A stretch of DNA of 12,666 nucleotides from an uncultured Candidatus Nemicrothrix sp. (lineage in GTDB: Bacteria > Actinomycetota > Acidimicrobiia > Acidimicrobiales > Acidimicrobilacustridaceae). Every line of letters starts with the position of its first letter. Within the stretch, counting starts at the first letter, position 1. The stretch covers positions 1 through 12,666 of the forward strand of contig CAIKHC010000261.1 of assembly GCA_903827085.1 (NCBI GenBank). The letters run 5' to 3'. Both the position numbers and the translations under genes were made by a program. Shown piece after piece: positions 5,673 through 11,948 of this stretch. The notes under the pieces are model-generated. The model saw only the letters and a program-made list of their open reading frames with translations. It had not been told where the DNA came from and made no database searches.

Positions 5673-6794
5673 TCAGTACTCGACGCGGTAGTCGAAACCC
5701 TCTTCGGCAGCGCGCCGTTCGGCCTTGCCGGCAAGACGAAGATTTTCGAGGTGGGCGTAGGTCTCGCTATCGGCCATCGGGCCCCGACTGCGCGCAGAGA
5801 ACAAGTACTCGGACCACTTCGTGATGGGAGCCCAGCCCGCCTCGGGGGCCGCGTCAACGAGAAGTTGAAGGCGAGTGGCGTGATGGTCCTTGATGGCCTC
5901 GCAGCGACCCGAAAGATCGGTGAATGGATGCCCATGAGCGGGCAAGACGGTGGTGATCCCTTCGAGCCCAGCAACCTTGTCGAGGTTCTTCAGATAATTC
6001 GAGAGCGGATCGCCACCCATGAAACCGGCGATGTGTGGCGTGATGGTGGGCAGAACATGATCACCCGAAAGCAAGACGCCATCTTCGGGGTTCCACATGC
6101 ACAAATGATCGTGTGTGTGGCCCGGGGTGAAGACTGCGACCCAATCGCGATCGCCCATACGAACTCGTTGCGCATCGTCAACCACGATTGTGGGGCGCGG
6201 AGCTTTCATCCACGACACCTCTTCGATGCGACCGTCGGCGATGGCGGCGCGAATGCGGTCGCGGAATGCCTTGAAGCCCGGGAAGGCTGCTTCCATATCG
6301 GCCTCGTCGGTGTTGCCGATTGCATCGAGGATGGTTGCGGCTTCAACGGCGTCGGCAGGATCAAGCGGCTCAAGCGGTGTTTCATCGAGATCAAGAAGAT
6401 CAGTCCACTTGCGGAACATCGTTGATGTCAGGACATCGGCATGACTGGCTTCGACAATTCGATGTGCGCCACCGAAATGATCGGGATGCGAATGGGTGAT
6501 GTACACGGTGTGGACTCGCGCCAGCGGAATGTTTGCGTCGCGCATCCGATCTTGCAACGCGGCCCAGGATTCGTCACTGGGGAGACCGGGATCGACGAGT
6601 GTGAACCCGCGTGAGTCTTCGATGGCATAGGTATTCACATGACCGAGACCGGTGAAGTCGGTGGGAAGTTGCAGGCGCAGGATGCCGCGCGCGACTTCAG
6701 TAATTTCGGTGGAGGCGTCTTCTTGTTCTTGGCGCGGCACGCGTGGCGCTTCTGCGCTGTGTGCATGCCCGTTGTGATCGTGTGCGTCCCCCAT
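5673..6794 (-). CDS. Metallo-beta-lactamase-fold hydrolase with histidine-rich N-terminal tail
   Basis: Hydrolase of 373 residues. The metallo-beta-lactamase domain spans about 30-300 with all expected ligands: H101-x-H103-x-D105-H106 (THSHPDH), H226 (TPGHTHDH), D245 (SGDH) and H287 (PAHGH). Residues about 125-200 form an acidic helical insertion between the first two motifs. A C-terminal helical region (about 300-373) includes YAHLENLRLAGKAE and looks winged-helix-like. The first 13 residues carry four histidines (H5, H7, H10, H12) and could bind or hand over metal. The substrate is unknown; glyoxalase II-like thioester or nuclease activity are both possible. It is not a recent duplicate of the hydrolase at 3409-4257, since insertion and termini differ. 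It follows orn by 37 bases. That gap holds a small hairpin, CCGCC/GGCGG at 6810-6823, and a TAGTGT box nine bases before the ATG, so it may have its own near-leaderless promoter. Confidence 0.88.
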   Translation of the reverse strand: MGDAHDHNGHAHSAEAPRVPRQEQEDASTEITEVARGILRLQLPTDFTGLGHVNTYAIEDSRGFTLVDPGLPSDESWAALQDRMRDANIPLARVHTVYITHSHPDHFGGAHRIVEASHADVLTSTMFRKWTDLLDLDETPLEPLDPADAVEAATILDAIGNTDEADMEAAFPGFKAFRDRIRAAIADGRIEEVSWMKAPRPTIVVDDAQRVRMGDRDWVAVFTPGHTHDHLCMWNPEDGVLLSGDHVLPTITPHIAGFMGGDPLSNYLKNLDKVAGLEGITTVLPAHGHPFTDLSGRCEAIKDHHATRLQLLVDAAPEAGWAPITKWSEYLFSARSRGPMADSETYAHLENLRLAGKAERRAAEEGFDYRVEY

Positions 6795-6803
6795 GACGTT
6801 CCG

Positions 6804-6809
6804 ACACTA
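6804..6809 (-). promoter_or_regulatory. Possible -10 box (TAGTGT) before the His-tailed hydrolase gene
   Basis: TAGTGT on the minus strand fits TANNNT and ends nine bases before the ATG at 6794, giving at most a very short leader. There is no good Shine-Dalgarno sequence in the 37-base gap after orn. Because the gene also sits just downstream of orn in the same direction, read-through from orn is equally possible. Confidence 0.25.
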
Positions 6810-6831
6810 CCGCCCGACGGCGGCGAGCCAA

Positions 6832-7398
6832 TCAGTCGCTGGATTCGGCTGCGGAGTCGACTCCACTGAGCAGACAGAACGTGTCTCGGTAGTAGCGGAG
6901 TTCGAAAACGCTCTCTCGGATGTCGTCGAGGGCGCGATGGCCCTCGGCTTTACGAGGCGCGTCCTTTAGGAGGGCGGGGTTCCACCGTTTGATGAGTTCC
7001 TTCAGGGTCGAAACATCGACCGACCGGTAGTGAAGGAAGTTTTCGATCTCGGGCATATAGGCGGCGAGAAAGCGGCGGTCGGTCCCGATGGAGTTGCCAC
7101 AAAGGGGGACGGTTCGTGGCTCGGCGATGTGCTCGCGCAGGAAGGCCATGGTTGCGTCGTTGGCCTCTTGGAGGCTGATGGTCGACGCTTCGATCTCGGG
7201 AAGCAGCCCACTGCGTGTATGCATCTTGACGACGACTTCGTCCATAAACGCCATGGCTTCTGGCGGTTGGTAGACGACAAGGTCGGGCCCCTCGGCGATG
7301 ATCTCGAGGTTGTCGTCGGTGAGGAGGGTGGCGATCTCGACGATCACGTTCTGGGCGGTGTCGAGACCTGTCATTTCGAGATCGATCCAAGCGAGCAT
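6832..7398 (-). CDS. orn: Oligoribonuclease (DEDDh 3'-5' exoribonuclease)
   Basis: Cytosolic enzyme that degrades RNA oligonucleotides of two to five nucleotides, including pGpG from cyclic-di-GMP breakdown, to mononucleotides. At 188 residues it has the normal family length. The DEDDh catalytic set is complete: D6 and E8 in [11 protein letters not shown]107 in [11 protein letters not shown]154 and D159 in [11 protein letters not shown]. The [15 protein letters not shown] and [12 protein letters not shown] blocks are typical of Orn. The start follows the family's short N-terminus and has a TAGGAT box six bases upstream, so the message may be leaderless. The AGGA inside that box could instead act as a weak ribosome-binding site. 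Orn is head to head with dut and first of three same-strand genes, followed by the His-tailed hydrolase and the MFS exporter. Confidence 0.96.
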   Translation of the reverse strand: MLAWIDLEMTGLDTAQNVIVEIATLLTDDNLEIIAEGPDLVVYQPPEAMAFMDEVVVKMHTRSGLLPEIEASTISLQEANDATMAFLREHIAEPRTVPLCGNSIGTDRRFLAAYMPEIENFLHYRSVDVSTLKELIKRWNPALLKDAPRKAEGHRALDDIRESVFELRYYRDTFCLLSGVDSAAESSD

Positions 7399-7404
7399 GA
7401 CCGG

Positions 7405-7410
7405 ATCCTA
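7405..7410 (-). promoter_or_regulatory. -10 box (TAGGAT) for orn
   Basis: TAGGAT on the minus strand ends six bases before the orn ATG at 7398, the spacing expected of leaderless actinobacterial promoters. No convincing -35 lies 16-18 bases upstream. It is 10 bp from the dut -10 box on the other strand, so the two promoters overlap and polymerase binding at one should affect the other. Confidence 0.45.
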
Positions 7411-7420
7411 CGCACCGTCC

Positions 7421-7426
7421 TACGAT
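7421..7426 (+). promoter_or_regulatory. -10 box (TACGAT) for dut
   Basis: TACGAT lies six bases before the GTG at 7433. ATGACC at 7397-7402 gives a partial -35 (four of six to TTGACA) at an 18-base spacing. No Shine-Dalgarno sequence precedes the GTG, so a leaderless message is the simplest reading, and this decides the start. Confidence 0.45.
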
Positions 7427-7432
7427 CGGCTG

Positions 7433-7879
7433 GTGCTTGAAGTTCCCGTGATGCGTCTTGACCCTGATCTTGAGCTGCCGACCTACGCCCGCGTTGGCGA
7501 TGCTGGGCTCGATCTTCTTGCGCGTGAATCCGTCGTTCTTCTGCCCGCAGGGGGTAGAGCCTTGGTGCCCACAGGCCTTGCGGTTGCGATCCCCGAGGGT
7601 CATGCAGGGTTCGTCCAGCCTCGAAGCGGACTCGCCCTAAAAAACGGCGTGACCTGTCTCAATTCTCCCGGTCTCATCGATAGTGGGTACCGCGGCGAAC
7701 TCAAGGTGCTGTTGATTAACACCGATCCTGTCGAGCCATTCGAGGTCAAACGCGGTGAACGAATCGCGCAACTCGTTGTGCAGCGAGTGGAGCATGTGGT
7801 GTTGGTACCCGTTGACGACTTTGATCATCTCGGCGAGTCAGAACGCGGCGAAGGCGGATTCGGCCACACAGGCCGATAG
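7433..7879 (+). CDS. dut: Deoxyuridine 5'-triphosphate nucleotidohydrolase (dUTPase)
   Basis: Trimeric dUTPase that hydrolyses dUTP to dUMP and pyrophosphate, keeping uracil out of DNA and supplying dUMP for thymidylate synthesis. It has 148 residues from the chosen start. All five family motifs are present: DAGLDL (23-28); PRSGLA (63-68); the [13 protein letters not shown] segment (77-89), with the catalytic aspartate in [16 protein letters not shown] (107-114); and the C-terminal [10 protein letters not shown] lid (138-147) containing the phenylalanine that stacks on uracil. The frame is open further upstream. The GTG at 7433 gives an N-terminus of the length I remember for mycobacterial Dut (a few residues before VRLDP) and has a -10 box six bases before it. 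The ATG at 7451 would cut the first beta strand, and the ATG at 7397 would run back into the orn start. It is divergent from orn. Confidence 0.96.
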   Translation: MLEVPVMRLDPDLELPTYARVGDAGLDLLARESVVLLPAGGRALVPTGLAVAIPEGHAGFVQPRSGLALKNGVTCLNSPGLIDSGYRGELKVLLINTDPVEPFEVKRGERIAQLVVQRVEHVVLVPVDDFDHLGESERGEGGFGHTGR

Positions 7880-7882
7880 GAC

Positions 7883-7910
7883 GGAAGCAACGTTGTTCCG
7901 CGTTGCCTTC
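7883..7910. terminator. Stem-loop after dut, possible terminator
   Basis: An imperfect ten-base stem (7883-7892 with 7901-7910; one mismatch and one G-T pair) has an eight-base loop, three bases after the dut stop. There is no T-run on either strand, so it is not a canonical intrinsic terminator, but it is well placed between two converging genes. Confidence 0.35.
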
Positions 7911-7923
7911 GAATGAGCATCAG

Positions 7924-7939
7924 CCTCGTAGCAACGAGG
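7924..7939. terminator. Short hairpin after the CtpE-like gene, possible terminator
   Basis: A perfect six-base stem, CCTCGT with ACGAGG, encloses a four-base loop two bases beyond the TAA of the P-type ATPase gene. Together with the stem-loop at 7883-7910 it fills the gap between convergent dut and the ATPase. No T-run follows. Confidence 0.35.
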
Positions 7940-7941
7940 AA

Positions 7942-10305
7942 TTAGTCGGAAGAAACTTGCGGCGGAACTGACCAGTCGGTCAATCGCCAGCCGGCTTCGA
8001 TGATTGCGGAAGCAATCACGCCGATGCCTACTGCGCTTGCAATGTCGCGCGCATCGGGAAGCAGAAGGTCGAAGTACTCGCGCAGGCCGGGAATCACCAA
8101 CACTCCGACAAAGGAAACGGCCATCCCGATGACGAGCAGGTATTTCCACCAGAGCATCGGTCGACAAAGAATGACTAATACCCACATTGCAACAGTGAAC
8201 AACGTGATGACGGCGACGGTGCGAGCCTGTTCAAGGGGAACATCAGATCTGCGTTCAAGGGTGTACGCGGTGAGCGTGGCGGTTGCCGCGATGACGCCCG
8301 CAGGAATCGCGAATTTCAAGACTCGCCTGAGGAAGCCAGACATTGCCCGGCGATTGTTCTGTGAAAGTGCGAGGAAGAAGCCAGGTATACCGATCGTCAG
8401 CGAGGAAATGATCGTGAAGTGTCTGGGCAGAAATGGGAATGGAATGTGGCCGATGCCAACGGCAAGGGCCAAGACGACTGCATAGAACGTCTTGGTGAGA
8501 AAGAGATTGGAGACGCGCTCCACGTTCGCGATCACGCGGCGACCTTCGTTGACTACTGAAGGGAACACCGAGAAGTCGTTAGCGAGGAGGACGAACCGAG
8601 CGACCGCGCGCGCTGCAGCAGAGCCCGAACCCATTGCAACGCCAACGTCAGCATCTTTGAGGGCGAGTGTGTCGTTAACGCCGTCGCCGGTCATCGCAAC
8701 GGTGTGCCCTCGTGACTGGAGGGCGTGCACCATCGCACGTTTCTGCTGAGGAGTCACGCGTCCGAATACGGAGTACTTCTCGAGCACATCGGCGAGAGCT
8801 TCTTGATCTTCGGGAAGAGTGCGTGCATCGATGGGTGAATCTGCGCCGGGCACACCGCAACGGGTCGCGACTGCACCAACAGTGACTGGGCTGTCTCCAG
8901 AAATGACCTTGACAACAACACCTTGTTCACCGAAGTACGTAATTGTTTGTGGAGCGGACTCGCGAAGTTGTTCGTCGAGCACCACAAGTGCTGTAGGTAC
9001 AAGCTCGGTGGGAAGCGTTTCGCCATTGAGGCCAGAAGGCGATGACGCCAGCAGCAAGACGCGTTGACCACGACTTGAGTAGTGCTGAAGGCGTTCTTTC
9101 GCTGATGTGAGTGTGGAATCAGCGGTTGCGCTGTCGAGGAGAATGTCGGGGGCTCCTAGGTACCACGCGCCATGATCGGCAAACTCTGCAGCGCTCCACT
9201 TACGAGCCGAAGAGAACGCGATCGAGTCGGTGAGTGTCCATCCAGGGCCGGTGGGGTACTCGGCAACGATGGCCGCAAGGCTTGGGTTCGGATGATCGTC
9301 TGACTCACCGATTGCTGCGAGAACAGAAACGGCGTTCACCGATGACGTATCGCTACTGCTGAGGTGTTCAACAGTCGAAAGCGAGAGCGAGCCTTCGGTG
9401 AGAGTGCCGGTTTTGTCGAGACAGATGGTGTCGACTCGCGCTAATCCTTCAATCGCCGCAAGTTCTTGCGTCAGGACCTTCTTGCTGGCGAGGCGGGTAG
9501 CGCCAAGAGCGAACGCGATGCTTGTGAGAAGGACCAGTCCTTCGGGGACCATGGCAACGAGTCCGGCGACCGAGCCCTGTATCGCATGGACGAATCCGTC
9601 TTGGGATGCGAGTTGCGATGTGACTAAAAGAATCGCAATCGGGATCATCATCCAACCGACGATCGTGATAATTCGATTAATGCCTGTTCGTAGTTCGCTC
9701 TTCACAAGAGAGAAGCGGCGGGCTTCGCTCGAAAGGCGGAATGCATACGAATCGGCGCCAACCGCCGTTGCCCGCATGACACCGCTTCCGGCGACAACGA
9801 AGCTCCCTGACATCACCTTGTCGGCGGTCGCCTTATCGACGGGGTCGGCTTCGCCTGTCAGCAGCGACTCATCGATTTCGAGGTTGGTGCTCTCGAGAAT
9901 CTCTCCGTCAACCACGATCTGGTCGCCCACTATGAGGATGATGATGTCGTCAAGGACAACGTCCTTGGATGCAACTGTTACGTCGGCGCCATCGCGTCGA
10001 ACGGTTGAATGTGGTGCGTTGAGAACGGCGAGTGCGTCAAGTGAACGCTTTGATCGAACTTCTTGAAAGATTCCGATGCTGGCGTTCGCGACAAGTACAA
10101 ATCCAAAGAGGCCGTCCTTGTATTCGCCGATCGCGAAGACGATGACAAGCAAGATGCCGAGAAGAAAGTTGAACGGCGTGAAGACGTTCGCTTTGAAGAT
10201 TTGGCCGATTGTGCGACTCGTGGGATCCGTAACGTCGTTTGTACGTCCGTCAGAAAGCCGTTCGGAGACGTCGGAACTGCTCAAGCCTCGCAGCGTTGTT
10301 TCCAT
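7942..10305 (-). CDS. ctpE: P-type cation ATPase, CtpE-like (probable Ca2+ transport)
   Basis: Plasma-membrane P-type ATPase of 787 residues. The motifs appear in family order: TGE at 150-152 in the actuator domain; MVPEGLVLL at 252-260 in membrane helix 4, in place of the CPC of heavy-metal pumps; the phosphorylation site D297 in DKTGTLTEG; a nucleotide-binding domain of about 300-470; and TGDGVNDTLALKDADVG at 539-555. A C-terminal bundle of about six membrane helices lies at about 600-775. There is no N-terminal metal-binding domain. The N-terminal TNDVxxxxxRTIGQIxxANVFT segment and overall length match mycobacterial CtpE as I recall it, reported to move Ca2+ and to affect envelope integrity; the substrate here is inferred. 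I chose the ATG at 10305 over the one at 10377 because the longer form would overlap the upstream USP gene by 49 bases. It is third in an operon, 23 bases after a USP gene. Confidence 0.92.
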   Translation of the reverse strand: METTLRGLSSSDVSERLSDGRTNDVTDPTSRTIGQIFKANVFTPFNFLLGILLVIVFAIGEYKDGLFGFVLVANASIGIFQEVRSKRSLDALAVLNAPHSTVRRDGADVTVASKDVVLDDIIILIVGDQIVVDGEILESTNLEIDESLLTGEADPVDKATADKVMSGSFVVAGSGVMRATAVGADSYAFRLSSEARRFSLVKSELRTGINRIITIVGWMMIPIAILLVTSQLASQDGFVHAIQGSVAGLVAMVPEGLVLLTSIAFALGATRLASKKVLTQELAAIEGLARVDTICLDKTGTLTEGSLSLSTVEHLSSSDTSSVNAVSVLAAIGESDDHPNPSLAAIVAEYPTGPGWTLTDSIAFSSARKWSAAEFADHGAWYLGAPDILLDSATADSTLTSAKERLQHYSSRGQRVLLLASSPSGLNGETLPTELVPTALVVLDEQLRESAPQTITYFGEQGVVVKVISGDSPVTVGAVATRCGVPGADSPIDARTLPEDQEALADVLEKYSVFGRVTPQQKRAMVHALQSRGHTVAMTGDGVNDTLALKDADVGVAMGSGSAAARAVARFVLLANDFSVFPSVVNEGRRVIANVERVSNLFLTKTFYAVVLALAVGIGHIPFPFLPRHFTIISSLTIGIPGFFLALSQNNRRAMSGFLRRVLKFAIPAGVIAATATLTAYTLERRSDVPLEQARTVAVITLFTVAMWVLVILCRPMLWWKYLLVIGMAVSFVGVLVIPGLREYFDLLLPDARDIASAVGIGVIASAIIEAGWRLTDWSVPPQVSSD

Positions 10306-10328
10306 ATCGTGATTTCCGCCAGATGTAC

Positions 10329-10757
10329 TTAGTTTGGATGGACAACAACCACGGGGCACTTGGCGTGGTGCACACACTGTTGGCTGACTGAACCAACAAG
10401 CACTCCTGTAAAGCCGCCGTGCCCACGCGATCCGACGACGAGGAGCTCCGCGGCATCGGAAGCGTCGAGAAGCGCGCGTGCAGCGTTCCCCTCGGCGACC
10501 AATGTGCTCACAGGAATCGGCGCCTCGGCGGAGATTCCTTCGTCGGCAACGATCGCAAGAAGCGCAGTTCGCGCATCAGTTTCAAAATCTTCAGGTGTAC
10601 TCATCGCGCCGAAAGTCGGCAGAGACGAAGTGATGGGATATTGCCAAACGATGACGACCTCGAGGGATGCGCCGCGCAGCTTGGCCTCGGAGAACGCCCA
10701 TCGGAGGGCATCTCGTGATCCGGCAGAACCGTCTACTCCGACAACGATCTTTCCCAT
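10329..10757 (-). CDS. Universal stress protein (UspA family), ATP-binding type
   Basis: Single-domain USP of 142 residues. The N-terminal strand GKIVVGVDGS carries the conserved D9. The nucleotide-binding signature G-2x-G-9x-G-S is intact (G109, G112, G122, S123) in a GSRGHGGFTG...GSVSQQ context, followed by CPVVVVH. USPs with this signature bind ATP and act as stress or dormancy switches; the partner is not known from sequence. The ATG has a strong AAGGAG ribosome-binding site. The gene is 17 bases after the previous USP and 23 bases before the CtpE-like ATPase, so the three are probably one transcript. It is divergent in sequence from the neighbouring USP, which argues for a heterodimer or distinct roles rather than a recent duplication. 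Confidence 0.94.
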   Translation of the reverse strand: MGKIVVGVDGSAGSRDALRWAFSEAKLRGASLEVVIVWQYPITSSLPTFGAMSTPEDFETDARTALLAIVADEGISAEAPIPVSTLVAEGNAARALLDASDAAELLVVGSRGHGGFTGVLVGSVSQQCVHHAKCPVVVVHPN

Positions 10758-10774
10758 CGTGAACTCCTTAACTT

Positions 10775-11242
10775 TCAGCGCTTGACGACGGGGACGAGCA
10801 GGACGGGAACGTTGCTCCGGCGTACAAGCTCTTGTGCGACGCTGCCGAACATGAGGTGATGCATTCCGCCATGGCCGTGTGTCCCAAGCACGATGTGCGT
10901 GGCGTTGAGTTCATCGATCGCAGTGAGAAGCGTCTCGGAAGCCGGGCCCATGATGACGAGTGGGTGCACGTCGACGCCAGTGGTATCGCTCAGCGAATCA
11001 GCGAGTTCGCGAACCTTTCGATGTTCATCAGTGAGTTCGCCGGCACGGGCGGATCGGGTAAACGGGCTGATGTCTTCTTTGTCGTAGCCCGCAAGTGCTG
11101 GCTCTCCGGCGGCGACGTGGATGAGGTGCAGCGAGGATCCTGCGGCACGAGCGAGAAGTAGTCCTTCGCGGATGATCTGCTCACCATGATCTGAGAAGTC
11201 GACGGCAGCGATGACGGTGTGTTCAGCGGGCGAAGAGCTCAT
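10775..11242 (-). CDS. Universal stress protein (UspA family), first gene of the USP-CtpE operon
   Basis: Single-domain USP of 155 residues. It begins HTVIAAVDFSDHGE with D15 at the nucleotide-binding position. The G-2x-G-9x-G-S signature is intact (G120, G123, G133, S134) in a GTHGHGGMHH...GSVAQELVRRSNVPVLLVP context. Residues about 50-75 form a more polar insertion than in the second USP. There is no Shine-Dalgarno sequence before the ATG. Instead TAGGCT lies six bases upstream, which suggests a leaderless transcript covering this gene, the second USP and the CtpE-like ATPase. It is divergent from dsbB with 127 bp between the starts, a gap that must hold both promoters and in which I see no other gene. 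Confidence 0.94.
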   Translation of the reverse strand: MSSSPAEHTVIAAVDFSDHGEQIIREGLLLARAAGSSLHLIHVAAGEPALAGYDKEDISPFTRSARAGELTDEHRKVRELADSLSDTTGVDVHPLVIMGPASETLLTAIDELNATHIVLGTHGHGGMHHLMFGSVAQELVRRSNVPVLLVPVVKR

Positions 11243-11248
11243 TGGTCG

Positions 11249-11254
11249 AGCCTA
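11249..11254 (-). promoter_or_regulatory. -10 box (TAGGCT) for the USP-CtpE operon
   Basis: TAGGCT on the minus strand fits TANNNT and ends six bases before the ATG at 11242. The interval has no Shine-Dalgarno sequence. No clear -35 is visible 16-18 bases upstream, so an extended or alternative sigma-factor promoter is possible. Confidence 0.4.
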
Positions 11255-11369
11255 CGGTCTGGCCGCAGCCACTGCTTCTGGTTGGGCGCGGCACTCGCTT
11301 ACCGCTTTCAGTGTCGGAAAATTGGGTCCGCGTTGGTCTGGCGCCGGGATTCTGCGAGGATTAGCGGCC

Positions 11370-11948
11370 ATGAATGTCCAGTCCTTCTCGTTCTTCTTCG
11401 GAGTTCTCGCCTTGGCCTGTTGGGCCGGCTCCATTGCCGTGCTCGTTGGTGCACTCGTCCGGCGTTTCGGTAATCCCGACGCGTTTAGCGAACTTCGATT
11501 CCAGGTCGGACGTATCGCCCTCCCTCTTGCTTGGGCGATTGCACTCGTTACGACGCTGGGTTCGCTCTATTACTCGAGGGTGCAGGGCTATGTGCCGTGC
11601 GAGTTGTGTTGGTATCAGCGCATCTGCTTGTACCCATGGTCGGTGATCCTCGGGATCGCTGCGTGGCGACGCGACGCGGCAATCAAGATCTACGCCATCC
11701 CAGTTCTGTGCATCAGCATTGTGATTTCGGCCTATCACTCATGGATCCAGTGGTTCCCGCCGTCAACCGGAACCTCGTTCTGCACCGCTGACGCGCCGTG
11801 CACTACCAAATTCGTGAACGAATTCGATTTCGTCACTCTTCCGTTCATGGCACTTTCAGCTGCTGTGTTCATGATTGCGTTGTTGTTAGCAAGTGATCCG
11901 TCCGACAGTGATTCTGAAATCACCGAAGAAGTAGAGGTAACCGCGTGA
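11370..11948 (+). CDS. dsbB: DsbB-like disulfide bond formation membrane protein
   Basis: Quinone-linked thiol oxidase of the plasma membrane, 192 residues. Membrane segments lie at about 8-30, 47-68, 84-100, 105-122 and 155-174; the first is additional to the usual four. The first catalytic cysteine pair C77-x2-C80 sits in the typical CELCWYQR motif, with R84 near the expected quinone site. The second external loop has C138-x5-C144. The enzyme takes electrons from an extracytoplasmic thiol oxidase and passes them to quinone. The short spacing and small loops recall Bacillus BdbC. The frame is open back to 11211, but I start at the ATG at 11370, which has GAGGA nine bases upstream; the longer form adds a non-membrane stretch that runs into the divergent USP gene. 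Its end overlaps the next gene as GTGA, which ties it to the thioredoxin-like protein. Known actinobacterial systems mostly use VKOR here. Confidence 0.9.
   Translation: MNVQSFSFFFGVLALACWAGSIAVLVGALVRRFGNPDAFSELRFQVGRIALPLAWAIALVTTLGSLYYSRVQGYVPCELCWYQRICLYPWSVILGIAAWRRDAAIKIYAIPVLCISIVISAYHSWIQWFPPSTGTSFCTADAPCTTKFVNEFDFVTLPFMALSAAVFMIALLLASDPSDSDSEITEEVEVTA

Noticed and set aside
5751..6425. Plus-strand frame of 224 codons inside the His-tailed hydrolase
   Set aside because: Shadow of a gene in which every metal ligand is intact; no start signal or domain.
7298..7432. Upstream starts (ATG 7298 or ATG 7397) for dut
   Set aside because: They run into orn on the other strand and add residues absent from remembered dUTPases; the GTG at 7433 is better placed.
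9398..10066. Plus-strand frame of 222 codons inside the P-type ATPase gene
   Set aside because: Low-complexity Ser/Thr/Arg translation opposite a gene whose P-type motifs are complete.
10306..10377. Upstream ATG (10377) for the CtpE-like ATPase
   Set aside because: It would overlap the end of the USP gene by 49 bases, and the extra residues do not resemble the family; the protein from 10305 already has normal length.
11211..11369. N-terminal extension of the DsbB frame
   Set aside because: It overlaps the divergent USP start and contains no membrane or signal sequence; GAGGA precedes the ATG at 11370.
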